A program made the position numbers and the translations under genes. The notes under the pieces are model-generated. The model did no database searches. It saw only the letters and a list, made by a program, of their open reading frames with translations, and had not been told where the DNA came from. Positions 24,858-32,712 of a DNA stretch of 64,000 nt are shown here, in pieces (the stretch's first letter is position 1; each line of letters opens with the position of its first letter). Origin of the DNA: JAJXXT01 sp963764465 (lineage in GTDB: Bacteria; Pseudomonadota; Alphaproteobacteria; Acetobacterales; Acetobacteraceae); contig CAVXSO010000007.1 of NCBI GenBank assembly GCA_963764465.1, positions 992,001-1,056,000 on the forward strand, read 5' to 3'.

Positions 24858-26367
24858 CGTCCTGCTTGTGTATCAGGCGGCGAGTGGGAATGGGGAGCCT
24901 GGGATGTGTGTACGGTCTGATTCGCGTGTGACGGCGATGGATTTGGTGCCGTGTGGGATGGGCCCTGTGTAGGAGAAGGCGGCGTTTCCGTGTCCGAGGC
25001 CTGCGCGTCGTAGATCGAAACGAAAGCCGTTGGCGAGGACGCTGGCGCATGGCACGCCATCGGCCTCGATCAGCAGCCTGACGGGTGCATCGGGGGTGTC
25101 GGGCTGGAAGGCCCATCCGCCGATGCGGCCTGGTGCGGTGGATTCGATGTTGCCGGCGACGGGGCCGGCGGCGAGCGCCGCATCGGTGCCGCCGAGGCGG
25201 CGGCGTATGGCGGCGAGGACGGGGCCGGCGACGATGCGCGGCGCGCAGGGGATGGTCAGCGGCGGCGGCGGGCGGGTGCCGGCATTGTCGAAGACGGCGC
25301 CGGCGGCTTCCTCGATATAGGTCTCGGCGGCGATGCCCTCGGCGAGGATGGCGTCGTGGGTGTCGAGCTCGACATGGTAGTAGGTGACGGCTTCGGGCGG
25401 CTCCTGGGTGATGCCCGGGAGGCCGAGGAGCTGGATGGCGGGGACCAGCACGCCATCGAGCAGCAGCGCGTGCTCGGGCGAGAGGCGCAGGTCGCGGGTG
25501 GGGAGGTCGTTGCCGAGGCAGCCGGCGGCGAGGCGCACCGGGCGCAGCTCGTCGCGCGCGGCGACCTCGGCATCGGTGTGGCGGCGATGGCCGAGCCAGC
25601 GCAGCGGGCGCAGCGCGCCGGAGGCGGTGCGCAGGTGCATGCCCGGGCGCAGATGCTGGACCGGGACGGGCCCGTGCCCGGTCTCGATGGCGGTGCCCTC
25701 GGCGTAGCAGGCGGTGAGCACGGTCTGGCCGTTGGCGTAGGCGGCGTGGAAGTTGGCGGTGGAGTAGGAGCCGGCGATCGAGAGCGTGATCGCCGAGGAG
25801 CCGCCGAGGGTGAGCTTGCCGCCGGCGAAGCCGGAGATGGTCTCGTGCACGCCGAGCAGGGCGAGGGTGTTGTTGTTGAAGCCGGCGAGCGTCGGGGCCG
25901 GGGCGTCACCCGGCTCGACGGTGAGGACGACGCCGGAGCCGGCGAAGGCGATGGTGCCGGTGCCGGCGAGCGCGCTGGCCAGGGTGAGGTTGCCGGCGTC
26001 GGTCAGGGTTGCGCCGGCGGCCAGGGTGCTGGCGCCGGTGAGCGACCAGTTGGCCCCCGGATCGACGGTGATGGCGGCGAAATCGTAGAAGCCGGTGCCG
26101 ACACCGAGGCCAGCCAGCGTGCCGGTGCTGGCGCCGGAGGCAAGTTCGAGCGTGGAGACCGCCGTCGAGCCGATCGCGTTGCCACCACTCACCTTGCCAA
26201 CGAACATCGCGCCAGGCGCGTCAATCAGCCGGTCCGAATAGCCATAGCCAAACTGCACCGCAGCATAGCCGCCGCTGATCGTCCCCGCGTTGGTCAGCGT
26301 CCCAGAACCAGCAACCGTCACACCGTATCGGCCACCCTCAATCAATCCACCCGCAACGTTGGTGAGG
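24858..26367. repeat. 1510-bp direct repeat, unit 2 (identical to 22418-23927)
   Basis: This is the second unit of the long direct repeat at the tandem Hint genes. The left boundary is CGTCCTGCTTG, 15 bp past the stop of copy 2; the right boundary is at GGTGAGG in the codons for LTNVAGG. Direct orientation and 930 bp of separating sequence make recombination between the units possible. It would delete about 2.44 kb and leave one hybrid gene. Confidence 0.9.
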
Positions 26368-26979
26368 AGATTGCCGCCAGGGCTGGTTCCGTTCGGATTC
26401 TCCGCGACCACGCCGCCGACGCCGCCGCTGATGAGGCCGCTGTTGACGAGAGTGAGGCTGCCACCGGAGGAGACGCCATCCAGCTTCTGGCCGATGATGC
26501 TGCCGGCGTTGTTCACGGTGAGCCCGTAGGTGCCTTGGTAGAAGCCCATGACCCCATTGGCGGCGCCGCTAAGCAGGCCGCCGACCTGATTGGTGACCTC
26601 GCCGGCCCCGTGCATGTAGACCGCGCCATAGGCGTTCGGCTGCCTGGCGCTATAGTGCGAATCGGTAATGGTACCGCTGTTGATGACGATCGAGTTCGTC
26701 GAGCGTGGCGTTGCCGTCGAGGCGCACGCCGTAGCTGCCGCCCGCGGCGATGATCCCCGTATTGACCACGGTCGCGAGCGCCGTGTGGATGCCATAGCCC
26801 GCCGCCGCGCTGACCATCCCGTCGTTGACGACCGTCCATTCCGCGCCCGAGGCCAGGCTCAGCGCGTAGGCGCCGCGTGCCGCCAGGATCGCACCATTGG
26901 TCGCGATGGTCAGCGGGTTGTTGCCCGCCGCCGCGTAGGAGACCTTGTGGGTGATCGTCGTCGTTATCGTCTTGGCCAT
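24873..26979 (-). pseudogene. Beta-helix/Hint protein copy 2, interrupted by a +1 frameshift
   Basis: The N-terminus (MAKTITTTITHKVSYAAAG to GVRLDGNATL) is read from ATG 26979, while the rest (TNSIVINSGTITDS onward) lies one base out of phase and is open from 26795 to the stop at 24873. Removing one base in the CTCGACG stretch near 26697-26702 joins them. The joined block then aligns with copy 1 with no gap (15 residues between GVRL and the shared VINSG in both). Otherwise the gene is full length, with beta-helix head, Hint domain and tail. The cause may be a recent mutation, phase variation or a sequencing slip. The 3' 1.5 kb is apparently identical to copy 1. Confidence 0.75.
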
Positions 26980-27127
26980 GCGAACGGTCCTCGTTCCCCG
27001 CGTCGGGCGCCCGCGTCCGGCATGGTCGAACGATCCTGGGCCCTAAGGATTCCCGGACCGGGCGATGGTGAAGCTGAACGATTTTGGGCACGCGTAACCA
27101 GGGGCGTGTAACAACCCGCGTCGTGAT

Positions 27128-27150
27128 CTGTCACGTCACCAAATGGTTAG
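27128..27150 (-). promoter_or_regulatory. Conserved upstream element of Hint copy 2
   Basis: This is the partner of the 24655-24677 element, differing at one of 23 positions. It lies about 149 bp upstream of the copy 2 start codon. In both copies an A/T-richer stretch (AATTTT on the plus strand) lies just beyond it. It is probably a shared promoter element for the Hint family in this genome. Confidence 0.45.
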
Positions 27151-27238
27151 AAGGCAATTTTGCGCTTGTTTGTAAGGACCGGGCTTGCGTTCGGGCAAAA
27201 GCTTCAAGAAAGGTTCGCCCGGTAGCGACAAAACGAGG

Positions 27239-27257
27239 CACCTCCCTGTAGGAGGTG
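27239..27257 (+). promoter_or_regulatory. Hairpin covering the Shine-Dalgarno of the ATP-grasp gene
   Basis: CACCTCC (27239-27245) and GGAGGTG (27251-27257) form a 7-bp stem with a 5-nt CTGTA loop. The right arm is the only strong Shine-Dalgarno upstream of the ATP-grasp gene (GTG 27260). Folded, the site would be masked, suggesting translational control. No ligand or partner RNA can be inferred. Confidence 0.4.
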
Positions 27258-27259
27258 GC

Positions 27260-28477
27260 GTGGGTCACCGTCAGGGGAGCGTGTCGCCAGTGAGTCCAAC
27301 CGGGTCCGAGGCCCTGCTCGTTTTGCGTCATGCCCTCGAGGCCGTCCATGCCGCCCCGCTGCTGCTCGGCGCCGTTGCCGCGGGTGAGTCGCTCGCCGTC
27401 GATGCGCGGGTGCCGCGTCCGTCGGGGCGCCTGCTCAGCCCCTTCGAGTTCTGGCCGGACTGGCTGTTCTACGCTCCCGTGGTGCTGCAATGGGCGACGC
27501 TGGCGCTGCGGTATCGCAGCCTGACGCTGCCCACGGCCGCCAATCCCGGCATCACGGCCGGTGGGCTGGTGGGCGAATCCAAGACCGAGATCCTGGACAT
27601 GGTGAACGGTGAGGCGCGCCGCCTCCTGGCGCCGTATGCCAGCTTCATGGTGGCCGGGGAGCGCGGCACCGACCTCACCGCGGCCCGCGCCGCGATGGCG
27701 GGCGCGGACCTCGCCTTTCCGCTGGTCGCCAAGCCCGACCTCGGCTGCAACGGCACCGGCGTGCGCATCGTTGCGGACGAGGCGGAACTCGTGGACTGGC
27801 TTGCCGCTTTTCCGGCCGGCGAGCGCGCCATCGTGCAGACCCTGCTCACGGAAGAGGGTGAGGCCGGCCTGTTCTACATCCGCGAGCCCGGCGCGCCCGC
27901 CGGCCGCGTTACCTCGATCACGCTGAAATACGCTCCGGAAGTGGTGGGCGATGGCGTCGCGACGCTGGAGACGCTGGTCCGGCGGGACCCGCGTGCCGGG
28001 CGCCTGCCGCATCTCTACCTGCCGCGCCTTGCCGGCCGGCTCGATGAAGTGCCTCGCTCCGGCGAGCGCGTGCGCCTCGTCTTCACCGGCAACCACGTCA
28101 AGGGCTCGATCTTCCGCGACGGCTCGGACCACGCGACACCGGCGCTCGCCGCCGCCGTCGAGAGCGTCGTGAGCTCGATCCCGGATTTTCATTTCGGCCG
28201 CCTCGATGTCCGTTTCGACTCCATCGCCGCACTCCGCCGTGGCGAGGGGTTCCGGATCATCGAGATCAACGGCTCCGGCTCAGAGGCCACGCATGTCTGG
28301 GACCCGGACATGACGCTGCGCCGCGCCTGGGCCGCCGAGCTCGCGCATTTTGGCGCGTCCTGGCGCATCGGCGCCGCCAACCGCGCGCGCGGCGCGCGGC
28401 CCACGCCGCTCGTTGAGCTGTGGCGCCTCTGGCGGGAGCACAAGCGCCTGATGGCGCGCTACCCGATGAACAGCTAG
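27260..28477 (+). CDS. ATP-grasp ligase-like protein
   Basis: This 405-aa protein has an ATP-grasp core. Blocks include FPLVAKPDLGCNGTGVRIV (nucleotide-binding Lys and Gly loop), RAIVQTLLTEEGEAGLFYI, and a metal-binding end FRIIEINGSGSEATHVWDPD. The family joins a carboxylate to an amine via an acyl phosphate, as in D-Ala-D-Ala ligase; the substrate is unknown. The N-terminal 120 residues include a hydrophobic, Trp-rich segment (FEFWPDWLFYAPVVLQWATL) unlike Ddl. GTG 27260 has the best ribosome-binding site, GTG 27281 and 27290 are alternatives. phaB follows 87 bp downstream. Confidence 0.72.
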   Translation: MGHRQGSVSPVSPTGSEALLVLRHALEAVHAAPLLLGAVAAGESLAVDARVPRPSGRLLSPFEFWPDWLFYAPVVLQWATLALRYRSLTLPTAANPGITAGGLVGESKTEILDMVNGEARRLLAPYASFMVAGERGTDLTAARAAMAGADLAFPLVAKPDLGCNGTGVRIVADEAELVDWLAAFPAGERAIVQTLLTEEGEAGLFYIREPGAPAGRVTSITLKYAPEVVGDGVATLETLVRRDPRAGRLPHLYLPRLAGRLDEVPRSGERVRLVFTGNHVKGSIFRDGSDHATPALAAAVESVVSSIPDFHFGRLDVRFDSIAALRRGEGFRIIEINGSGSEATHVWDPDMTLRRAWAAELAHFGASWRIGAANRARGARPTPLVELWRLWREHKRLMARYPMNS

Positions 28478-28564
28478 CCGCATCGGCGGCTTGACCTCGA
28501 TCACGGCGTTGCTTCGCGAAAAACCGGAGGTTAGCCTTCGGCAACTGCTCCAGGGAGGCAACGA

Positions 28565-29287
28565 ATGACCAGGCTCGCACTCGTCACCGGCGGCACGCGC
28601 GGCATCGGGGCGGCGATCAGCCGCAGGCTCAAGGCCGAGGGGCGCAGGGTCATCGCCAGCTACCACGGCAACGAAACCGCGGCGCATGCGTTCCAGGAAG
28701 AGACCGGCATCACCGTGACCAAGTTCGACGTCGGCAACTTCGCCGAATGCGAAGCGGCGGTGAAGCGCATCCACGGTGAGCAGGGGCCGATCGAGATCCT
28801 GGTGAACAACGCCGGCATCACGCGCGACGCCACGATCAGCAAGCAGTCGCGCGAAATGTGGGACGAGGTGATCGATACCAACCTCGGCTCCTGCTTCAAC
28901 ATGTGCAAGCTGGTGTTCGACGACATGCGCGCGGCCAAGTTCGGCCGCATCGTCAATATCGGCAGCATCAACGGCCAGGCCGGGCAGTACGGCCAGGTGA
29001 ACTACGCCGCCGCCAAGTCCGGCATCCATGGCTTCACCAAGGCGCTGGCGCAGGAAGGCGCGCGCTTCGGCATCACGGTCAACGCCATTGCCCCGGGCTA
29101 TGTGGACACCGACATGGTCCGCGCCGTGCCGGCCGACGTGCTGCAGAAGATCATCGCCCGCATTCCGATGGGAAGGCTCGGCCGCGCCGAGGACATCGCC
29201 CGCGGGGTCGCGTTCGTCACCGCCGACGATGCCGACTTCATCACGGGCTCGACGCTGTCGATCAACGGCGGGCAGCACATGTATTGA
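28565..29287 (+). CDS. phaB: Acetoacetyl-CoA reductase PhaB
   Basis: This 240-aa SDR enzyme reduces acetoacetyl-CoA to (R)-3-hydroxybutyryl-CoA with NADPH, the second step of PHB synthesis. The cofactor motif is TGGTRGIG (residues 8-15). The catalytic set is Ser134, Tyr147 and Lys151 (YAAAK). SYHGNETAAHAFQEE and KQSREMWDEVIDTNLGSCFNMCK are hallmarks of PhaB rather than FabG. The start has a clear GGGAGG upstream. A degenerate FNR-like sequence lies about 60 bp upstream. The stop overlaps the TTG start of the DMT exporter. Confidence 0.92.
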   Translation: MTRLALVTGGTRGIGAAISRRLKAEGRRVIASYHGNETAAHAFQEETGITVTKFDVGNFAECEAAVKRIHGEQGPIEILVNNAGITRDATISKQSREMWDEVIDTNLGSCFNMCKLVFDDMRAAKFGRIVNIGSINGQAGQYGQVNYAAAKSGIHGFTKALAQEGARFGITVNAIAPGYVDTDMVRAVPADVLQKIIARIPMGRLGRAEDIARGVAFVTADDADFITGSTLSINGGQHMY

Positions 29288-30150
29288 GCGGGGCCGAAAG
29301 CGTTCCGGCTGGCCGCGCCTCCCTCTCGGGTGCGACGCTCGCGGGCGCGGGGGCGATCGCGCTCTGGGCGTTTCTCGCCCTGCTGTCGCGCGAGGCGGCG
29401 GGCGTGCCGCCGATCGAGCTCACCGCGATGGCCTTCACCGTCTCCGGCACGGCGGGGCTGGCTTGGCTCGCCGTGCGCGGCCGGCTCGGCGTCCTGCGCC
29501 AGGCGCCGCTCGCCTGGCTGCACGGCGTGGGCGGGCTCGCCGGGTACCACGCGCTCTATTTCGCCGGCCTGTCGCTCGCGCCGGCGGCGGTGGCGAACCT
29601 GCTCAACTACGCCTGGCCGCTGCTGATCGTCCTGCTCTCCGCGCCGATCCTGGGCATGCGGCTGCGCAAGCGGCACCTGGCGGGCGTGGTGCTGGGGGCC
29701 CTGGGGTGCGTGCTGCTGATCCGCCCGGAAGGCGGTGGCGCCTGGCTCGGCTATGCGCTGGCGCTTGGCGCGGGGCTGACCTGGGCGCTCTATTCCGTGC
29801 TCGCGCGGCGGATGGCCGCGGTGCCGACGGACGCCGTGGCCGGGTTCTGCGCCGCCGCCGCCGCCATCTGCTGGCTGCTGCACGCGCTGGTGGAGCCGCC
29901 GCTGGTGCCGGGCCCGCGCGCGCTTATCGCAGCGGGGCTGATGGGGCTGGGCCCGGTGGGGGCCGCCTTTTTCCTGTGGGACCGTGGCATGAAGCAGGGC
30001 GATCCGCGCCTGCTCGGCACGCTGGCCTACGCGACGCCGGTCGCCTCCACCGTGCTGCTCGTCCTCGGCGGGTTCGCGCCGGTCTCCCCGGTACTGCTGC
30101 TCGCCGCAGCCCTGGTCGCGACCGGCGGGTTGATCGCCGCGCGGGCGTGA
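29284..30150 (+). CDS. DMT-family (EamA) transporter
   Basis: This 288-aa protein has about ten hydrophobic helices arranged as two EamA repeats. The repeat-end blocks LNYAWPLLIVLLSAPILGMRLRKRHLAGVVLGALG and LGTLAYATPVASTVLLVLGGF are typical. Members export or import amino acids, sugars or drugs; the substrate is unknown. I take the TTG overlapping the phaB stop (TTGA) as the start, giving an N-terminus (LSGAESVPAGRASLSG) before the first helix. Coupling to phaB looks positional rather than functional. Confidence 0.82.
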   Translation: MSGAESVPAGRASLSGATLAGAGAIALWAFLALLSREAAGVPPIELTAMAFTVSGTAGLAWLAVRGRLGVLRQAPLAWLHGVGGLAGYHALYFAGLSLAPAAVANLLNYAWPLLIVLLSAPILGMRLRKRHLAGVVLGALGCVLLIRPEGGGAWLGYALALGAGLTWALYSVLARRMAAVPTDAVAGFCAAAAAICWLLHALVEPPLVPGPRALIAAGLMGLGPVGAAFFLWDRGMKQGDPRLLGTLAYATPVASTVLLVLGGFAPVSPVLLLAAALVATGGLIAARA

Positions 30151-30208
30151 CTTCCGCGCGGGATGTTGCCAAGCGCAGGCGAACTGCCTATGAGGCGCGG
30201 CTCGGAGC

Positions 30209-30283
30209 GCGGGCGTAGCTCAGGGGTAGAGCACAACCTTGCCAAGGTTGGGGTCGAGGGTTCGAATCCCTTCGCCCGCTCCA
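30209..30283 (+). tRNA. tRNA-Gly (anticodon GCC), CCA encoded
   Basis: The segment folds as a complete cloverleaf. The acceptor stem is GCGGGCG/CGCCCGC, the D-arm contains AGCTCAGGGGTAGAGC, the anticodon arm is CAACC-TTGCCAA-GGTTG with GCC at 30241-30243, and the T-arm contains GGGTTCGAATCCC. The discriminator T is followed by an encoded CCA at 30281-30283. It reads GGC and GGU glycine codons. Confidence 0.97.
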
Positions 30284-30338
30284 GATGCTCCTCCCACCAG
30301 AATTCGGCCGTTTTGCTGGTGCCTCGGCGAGCCGCTGC

Positions 30339-31493
30339 TCAGGCGTGGCCGGCGCGCAGTGCCTGGTCGAGATCCGCGTAAAGATCGTCGACGTCCTCGA
30401 TTCCGGTCGAAAGGCGCAGCAGGTCGGTGGGGCAGGGGGTGCCGGCGCCCTCGATCGAGGCACGGTGCTCGATGAGGCTTTCGACGCCGCCAAGCGAGGT
30501 CGCGCGCTTGTAGAGCTCGACCCGCGCCGCCGTGCGCACCGCCGCCACCTCGCCGCCCACGACCTGGATCGAGAGCATGTAGCCGAACCCGCCATGCATC
30601 TGCCGCGCCGCGACGTCATGGCCCGGATGCTGCGGCAGGCCGGGATACAGCACGCGCGCGACCCGCGGATGCGCGGCGAGGCGCTGGGCCAGCGCCAGCG
30701 CGGAGGCGGATTGCCGCTCCTGGCGCAGATGCAGCGTGCGCATGCCGCGCATCAGCAGGAACGCCTCGAACGGGCCGAGGATGCCGCCCAGGCCCTTGCG
30801 GTTCTGCTTGATCTGGCTCCAGAACGCATCGTCCTCGCGCGCGGCGAGCGCGCCGGCGACGACGTCTGAATGGCCGTTCAGCACCTTCGTCGCCGCGTGC
30901 ATGACGATATCCGCCCCGAGCGTGAGCGGGCGCGTGTGCACCGGCGAGGCGCAGGTGGAATCGACCGCGAGCTTCGCACCGGCGGCGTGGGCAATCTCGG
31001 CGGCGGCCTCGATGTCGGTGATGGTCCAGAGCGGGTTGGACGGCGTTTCCGCCCACACGAGCTTGGTGACGCCCGGCTTGACCGCGGCCCTGAGCGCGTC
31101 GGGATCGTCCGTCTCGGCGAAGTCGACCTTGATGCCCCAGCGCGTCGCCTCGGTGAGCAGCCAGGCGCGCAGGCCCCAGTACATCACCTTGGCGGCGACC
31201 ATGTGATCGCCCGGCGACAACGCCTGGAACACAGCGGTCGCCGCCGCCATGCCGGAGCCAAACAGCAGCGCGCCGGCCTTTGCCTCCTCCAGCATCGCGA
31301 GCACGGCTTCCGCCTCGCGGATCGTCTCGTTGTCCGGCCGGCCGTAGATGAAGCCGGTGGAATAGTTGTTGTCCTCGTCGCGGATATAGGTGGTGGAGAC
31401 ATGGATTGGCGGCACGATCGCGCGGGTCAGCGGGTCGATCTTGCCCATCGCCTGGGCGGCGAGCGAGCGGGGGTGGAGGGGGCGCTGGGTCAT
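30339..31493 (-). CDS. Trans-sulfuration PLP enzyme (cystathionine beta-lyase/gamma-synthase family)
   Basis: This 384-aa fold-type I PLP enzyme of the Cys/Met metabolism family carries the Schiff-base Lys203 in ATKVLNGHSD, the upstream YGRPDNET and FGSGMAAATAVF cofactor blocks, and the C-terminal SLGGVESLIEHRAS. The family covers cystathionine beta-lyase, gamma-synthase, gamma-lyase and O-acetylhomoserine sulfhydrylase; cystathionine beta-lyase is my best guess. The start is ATG 31493 (MTQRPLHP); an upstream ATG at 31529 adds 12 residues. It is divergent from the TRAP operon. Confidence 0.85.
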   Translation of the reverse strand: MTQRPLHPRSLAAQAMGKIDPLTRAIVPPIHVSTTYIRDEDNNYSTGFIYGRPDNETIREAEAVLAMLEEAKAGALLFGSGMAAATAVFQALSPGDHMVAAKVMYWGLRAWLLTEATRWGIKVDFAETDDPDALRAAVKPGVTKLVWAETPSNPLWTITDIEAAAEIAHAAGAKLAVDSTCASPVHTRPLTLGADIVMHAATKVLNGHSDVVAGALAAREDDAFWSQIKQNRKGLGGILGPFEAFLLMRGMRTLHLRQERQSASALALAQRLAAHPRVARVLYPGLPQHPGHDVAARQMHGGFGYMLSIQVVGGEVAAVRTAARVELYKRATSLGGVESLIEHRASIEGAGTPCPTDLLRLSTGIEDVDDLYADLDQALRAGHA

Positions 31494-31655
31494 GGCTGCA
31501 ACCGGATTTCTACTATAGTGGATGTTCATCTCATCGCGCCGTGGCGGTCGTCAAGGGCGCGGGCGGAAGCCACGTTGACAGCCGGGCCCCGGCCTTCTTA
31601 GGTGCCGTAAGCCCAGCAACGAGGCCGCGAACACGGCCGCCAAGGAGGAAGCCAA

Positions 31656-32687
31656 GTGGACAATACCAGGATTCCGCGCCGCCTGCCCCGTGCCACCCGC
31701 CGGCACGCGCTGGCGCTCGGCGCCGCCGCGCTGGCCATGCCCGCGGTCGCCCGTGCGCAGACCAGCTTCACCTATAAGTTCGCCAACAACGTCCCGCTCA
31801 CCCACCCGCTCAACATCCGCGCCCAGGCGATGGCGGATGCGGTGGCCAAGGAGACGAATGGCGGCCTGCAGATCAAGATCTTCCCCAACAACCAGCTCGG
31901 CGGCGACACCGACATGCTGAGCCAGCTGCGTGCCGGCGGCATCCAGTTCTTTACCCTCTCGGGCCTCATCCTCTCCACGCTCGTGCCGGCGGCCTCCATC
32001 AACGGCATCGGCTTTGCCTTCCCGGACTACGCCACGGTGTGGAAGGCGATGGACGGGTCGCTCGGCGCCTATATCCGCGAGCAGATCGGCAAGGCCGGCC
32101 TCGTTGCCATGGACAAGATCTGGGACAACGGTTTCCGCCAGACCACGTCCGCCACCAAGCCGATCAAGACGCCGAAGGATTTCGAGGGCTTCAAGATCCG
32201 CGTGCCACCCTCGCCGCTCTGGACTTCGATGTTCAAGGCCTTTGGCGCCGCCCCCACCTCGATCAACTTCGCCGAGGTGTACTCCGCGCTGCAGACGCAT
32301 CTCGTGGACGGGCAGGAGAACCCGCTGGCCATCATTTCGGTGGCGAAGCTTTACGAGGTGCAGAAATACTGCGCGCTCACCAACCACATGTGGGACGGCT
32401 TCTGGTTCCTCGCCAACGGGGCGGCGTGGAAGAAGCTGCCGGCGGAGATGCAGGCGGTGTTCACCAAGCACGTGAACGAGGCCGGCGTGCTGGAGCGCGG
32501 CGACGTTGCGAAGCTGAACGCCGGCTTGCAGTCGGATCTCGCGTCCAAGGGCATGGTGTTCAACACTGTCGAGGCCGCGCCGTTCCGCGACAAGCTGCGT
32601 TCCGCCGGGTTCTATGCCGAGTGGCACAAGAAATACGGCGACGCGGCGTGGAAGCTGCTCGAGAATTCCGTGGGTGGGCTCGGCTGA
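31656..32687 (+). CDS. TRAP transporter substrate-binding protein DctP (system 1)
   Basis: This 343-aa periplasmic receptor starts at GTG 31656 behind AAGGAGGAA. An N-terminal Arg-rich signal (RATRRHALALGAAALAMPAVARA) with paired Arg may use Tat. The DctP core contains SYNNPLT-type opening YKFANNVPLTHPLN, RAGGIQFFTLSGL, GFKIRVPPSPLW (with the substrate-carboxylate Arg) and LVDGQENPLAII. It should deliver an organic acid to the fused permease downstream. The CoA ligase and PPC/DUF296-like genes follow, suggesting uptake then activation of a carboxylate. The substrate is not identifiable from sequence. Confidence 0.88.
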   Translation: MDNTRIPRRLPRATRRHALALGAAALAMPAVARAQTSFTYKFANNVPLTHPLNIRAQAMADAVAKETNGGLQIKIFPNNQLGGDTDMLSQLRAGGIQFFTLSGLILSTLVPAASINGIGFAFPDYATVWKAMDGSLGAYIREQIGKAGLVAMDKIWDNGFRQTTSATKPIKTPKDFEGFKIRVPPSPLWTSMFKAFGAAPTSINFAEVYSALQTHLVDGQENPLAIISVAKLYEVQKYCALTNHMWDGFWFLANGAAWKKLPAEMQAVFTKHVNEAGVLERGDVAKLNAGLQSDLASKGMVFNTVEAAPFRDKLRSAGFYAEWHKKYGDAAWKLLENSVGGLG

Positions 32688-32712
32688 CCACGCGCACGGG
32701 AAACGCGCCACG

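Noticed and set aside
22433..26979. Hint domains as inteins inserted in host genes
   Set aside because: No host protein continues after the domain: the tail is a separate conserved segment, there is no homing endonuclease and the C-terminal His-Asn splice junction is not evident. Hint_2-type domain is the better call.
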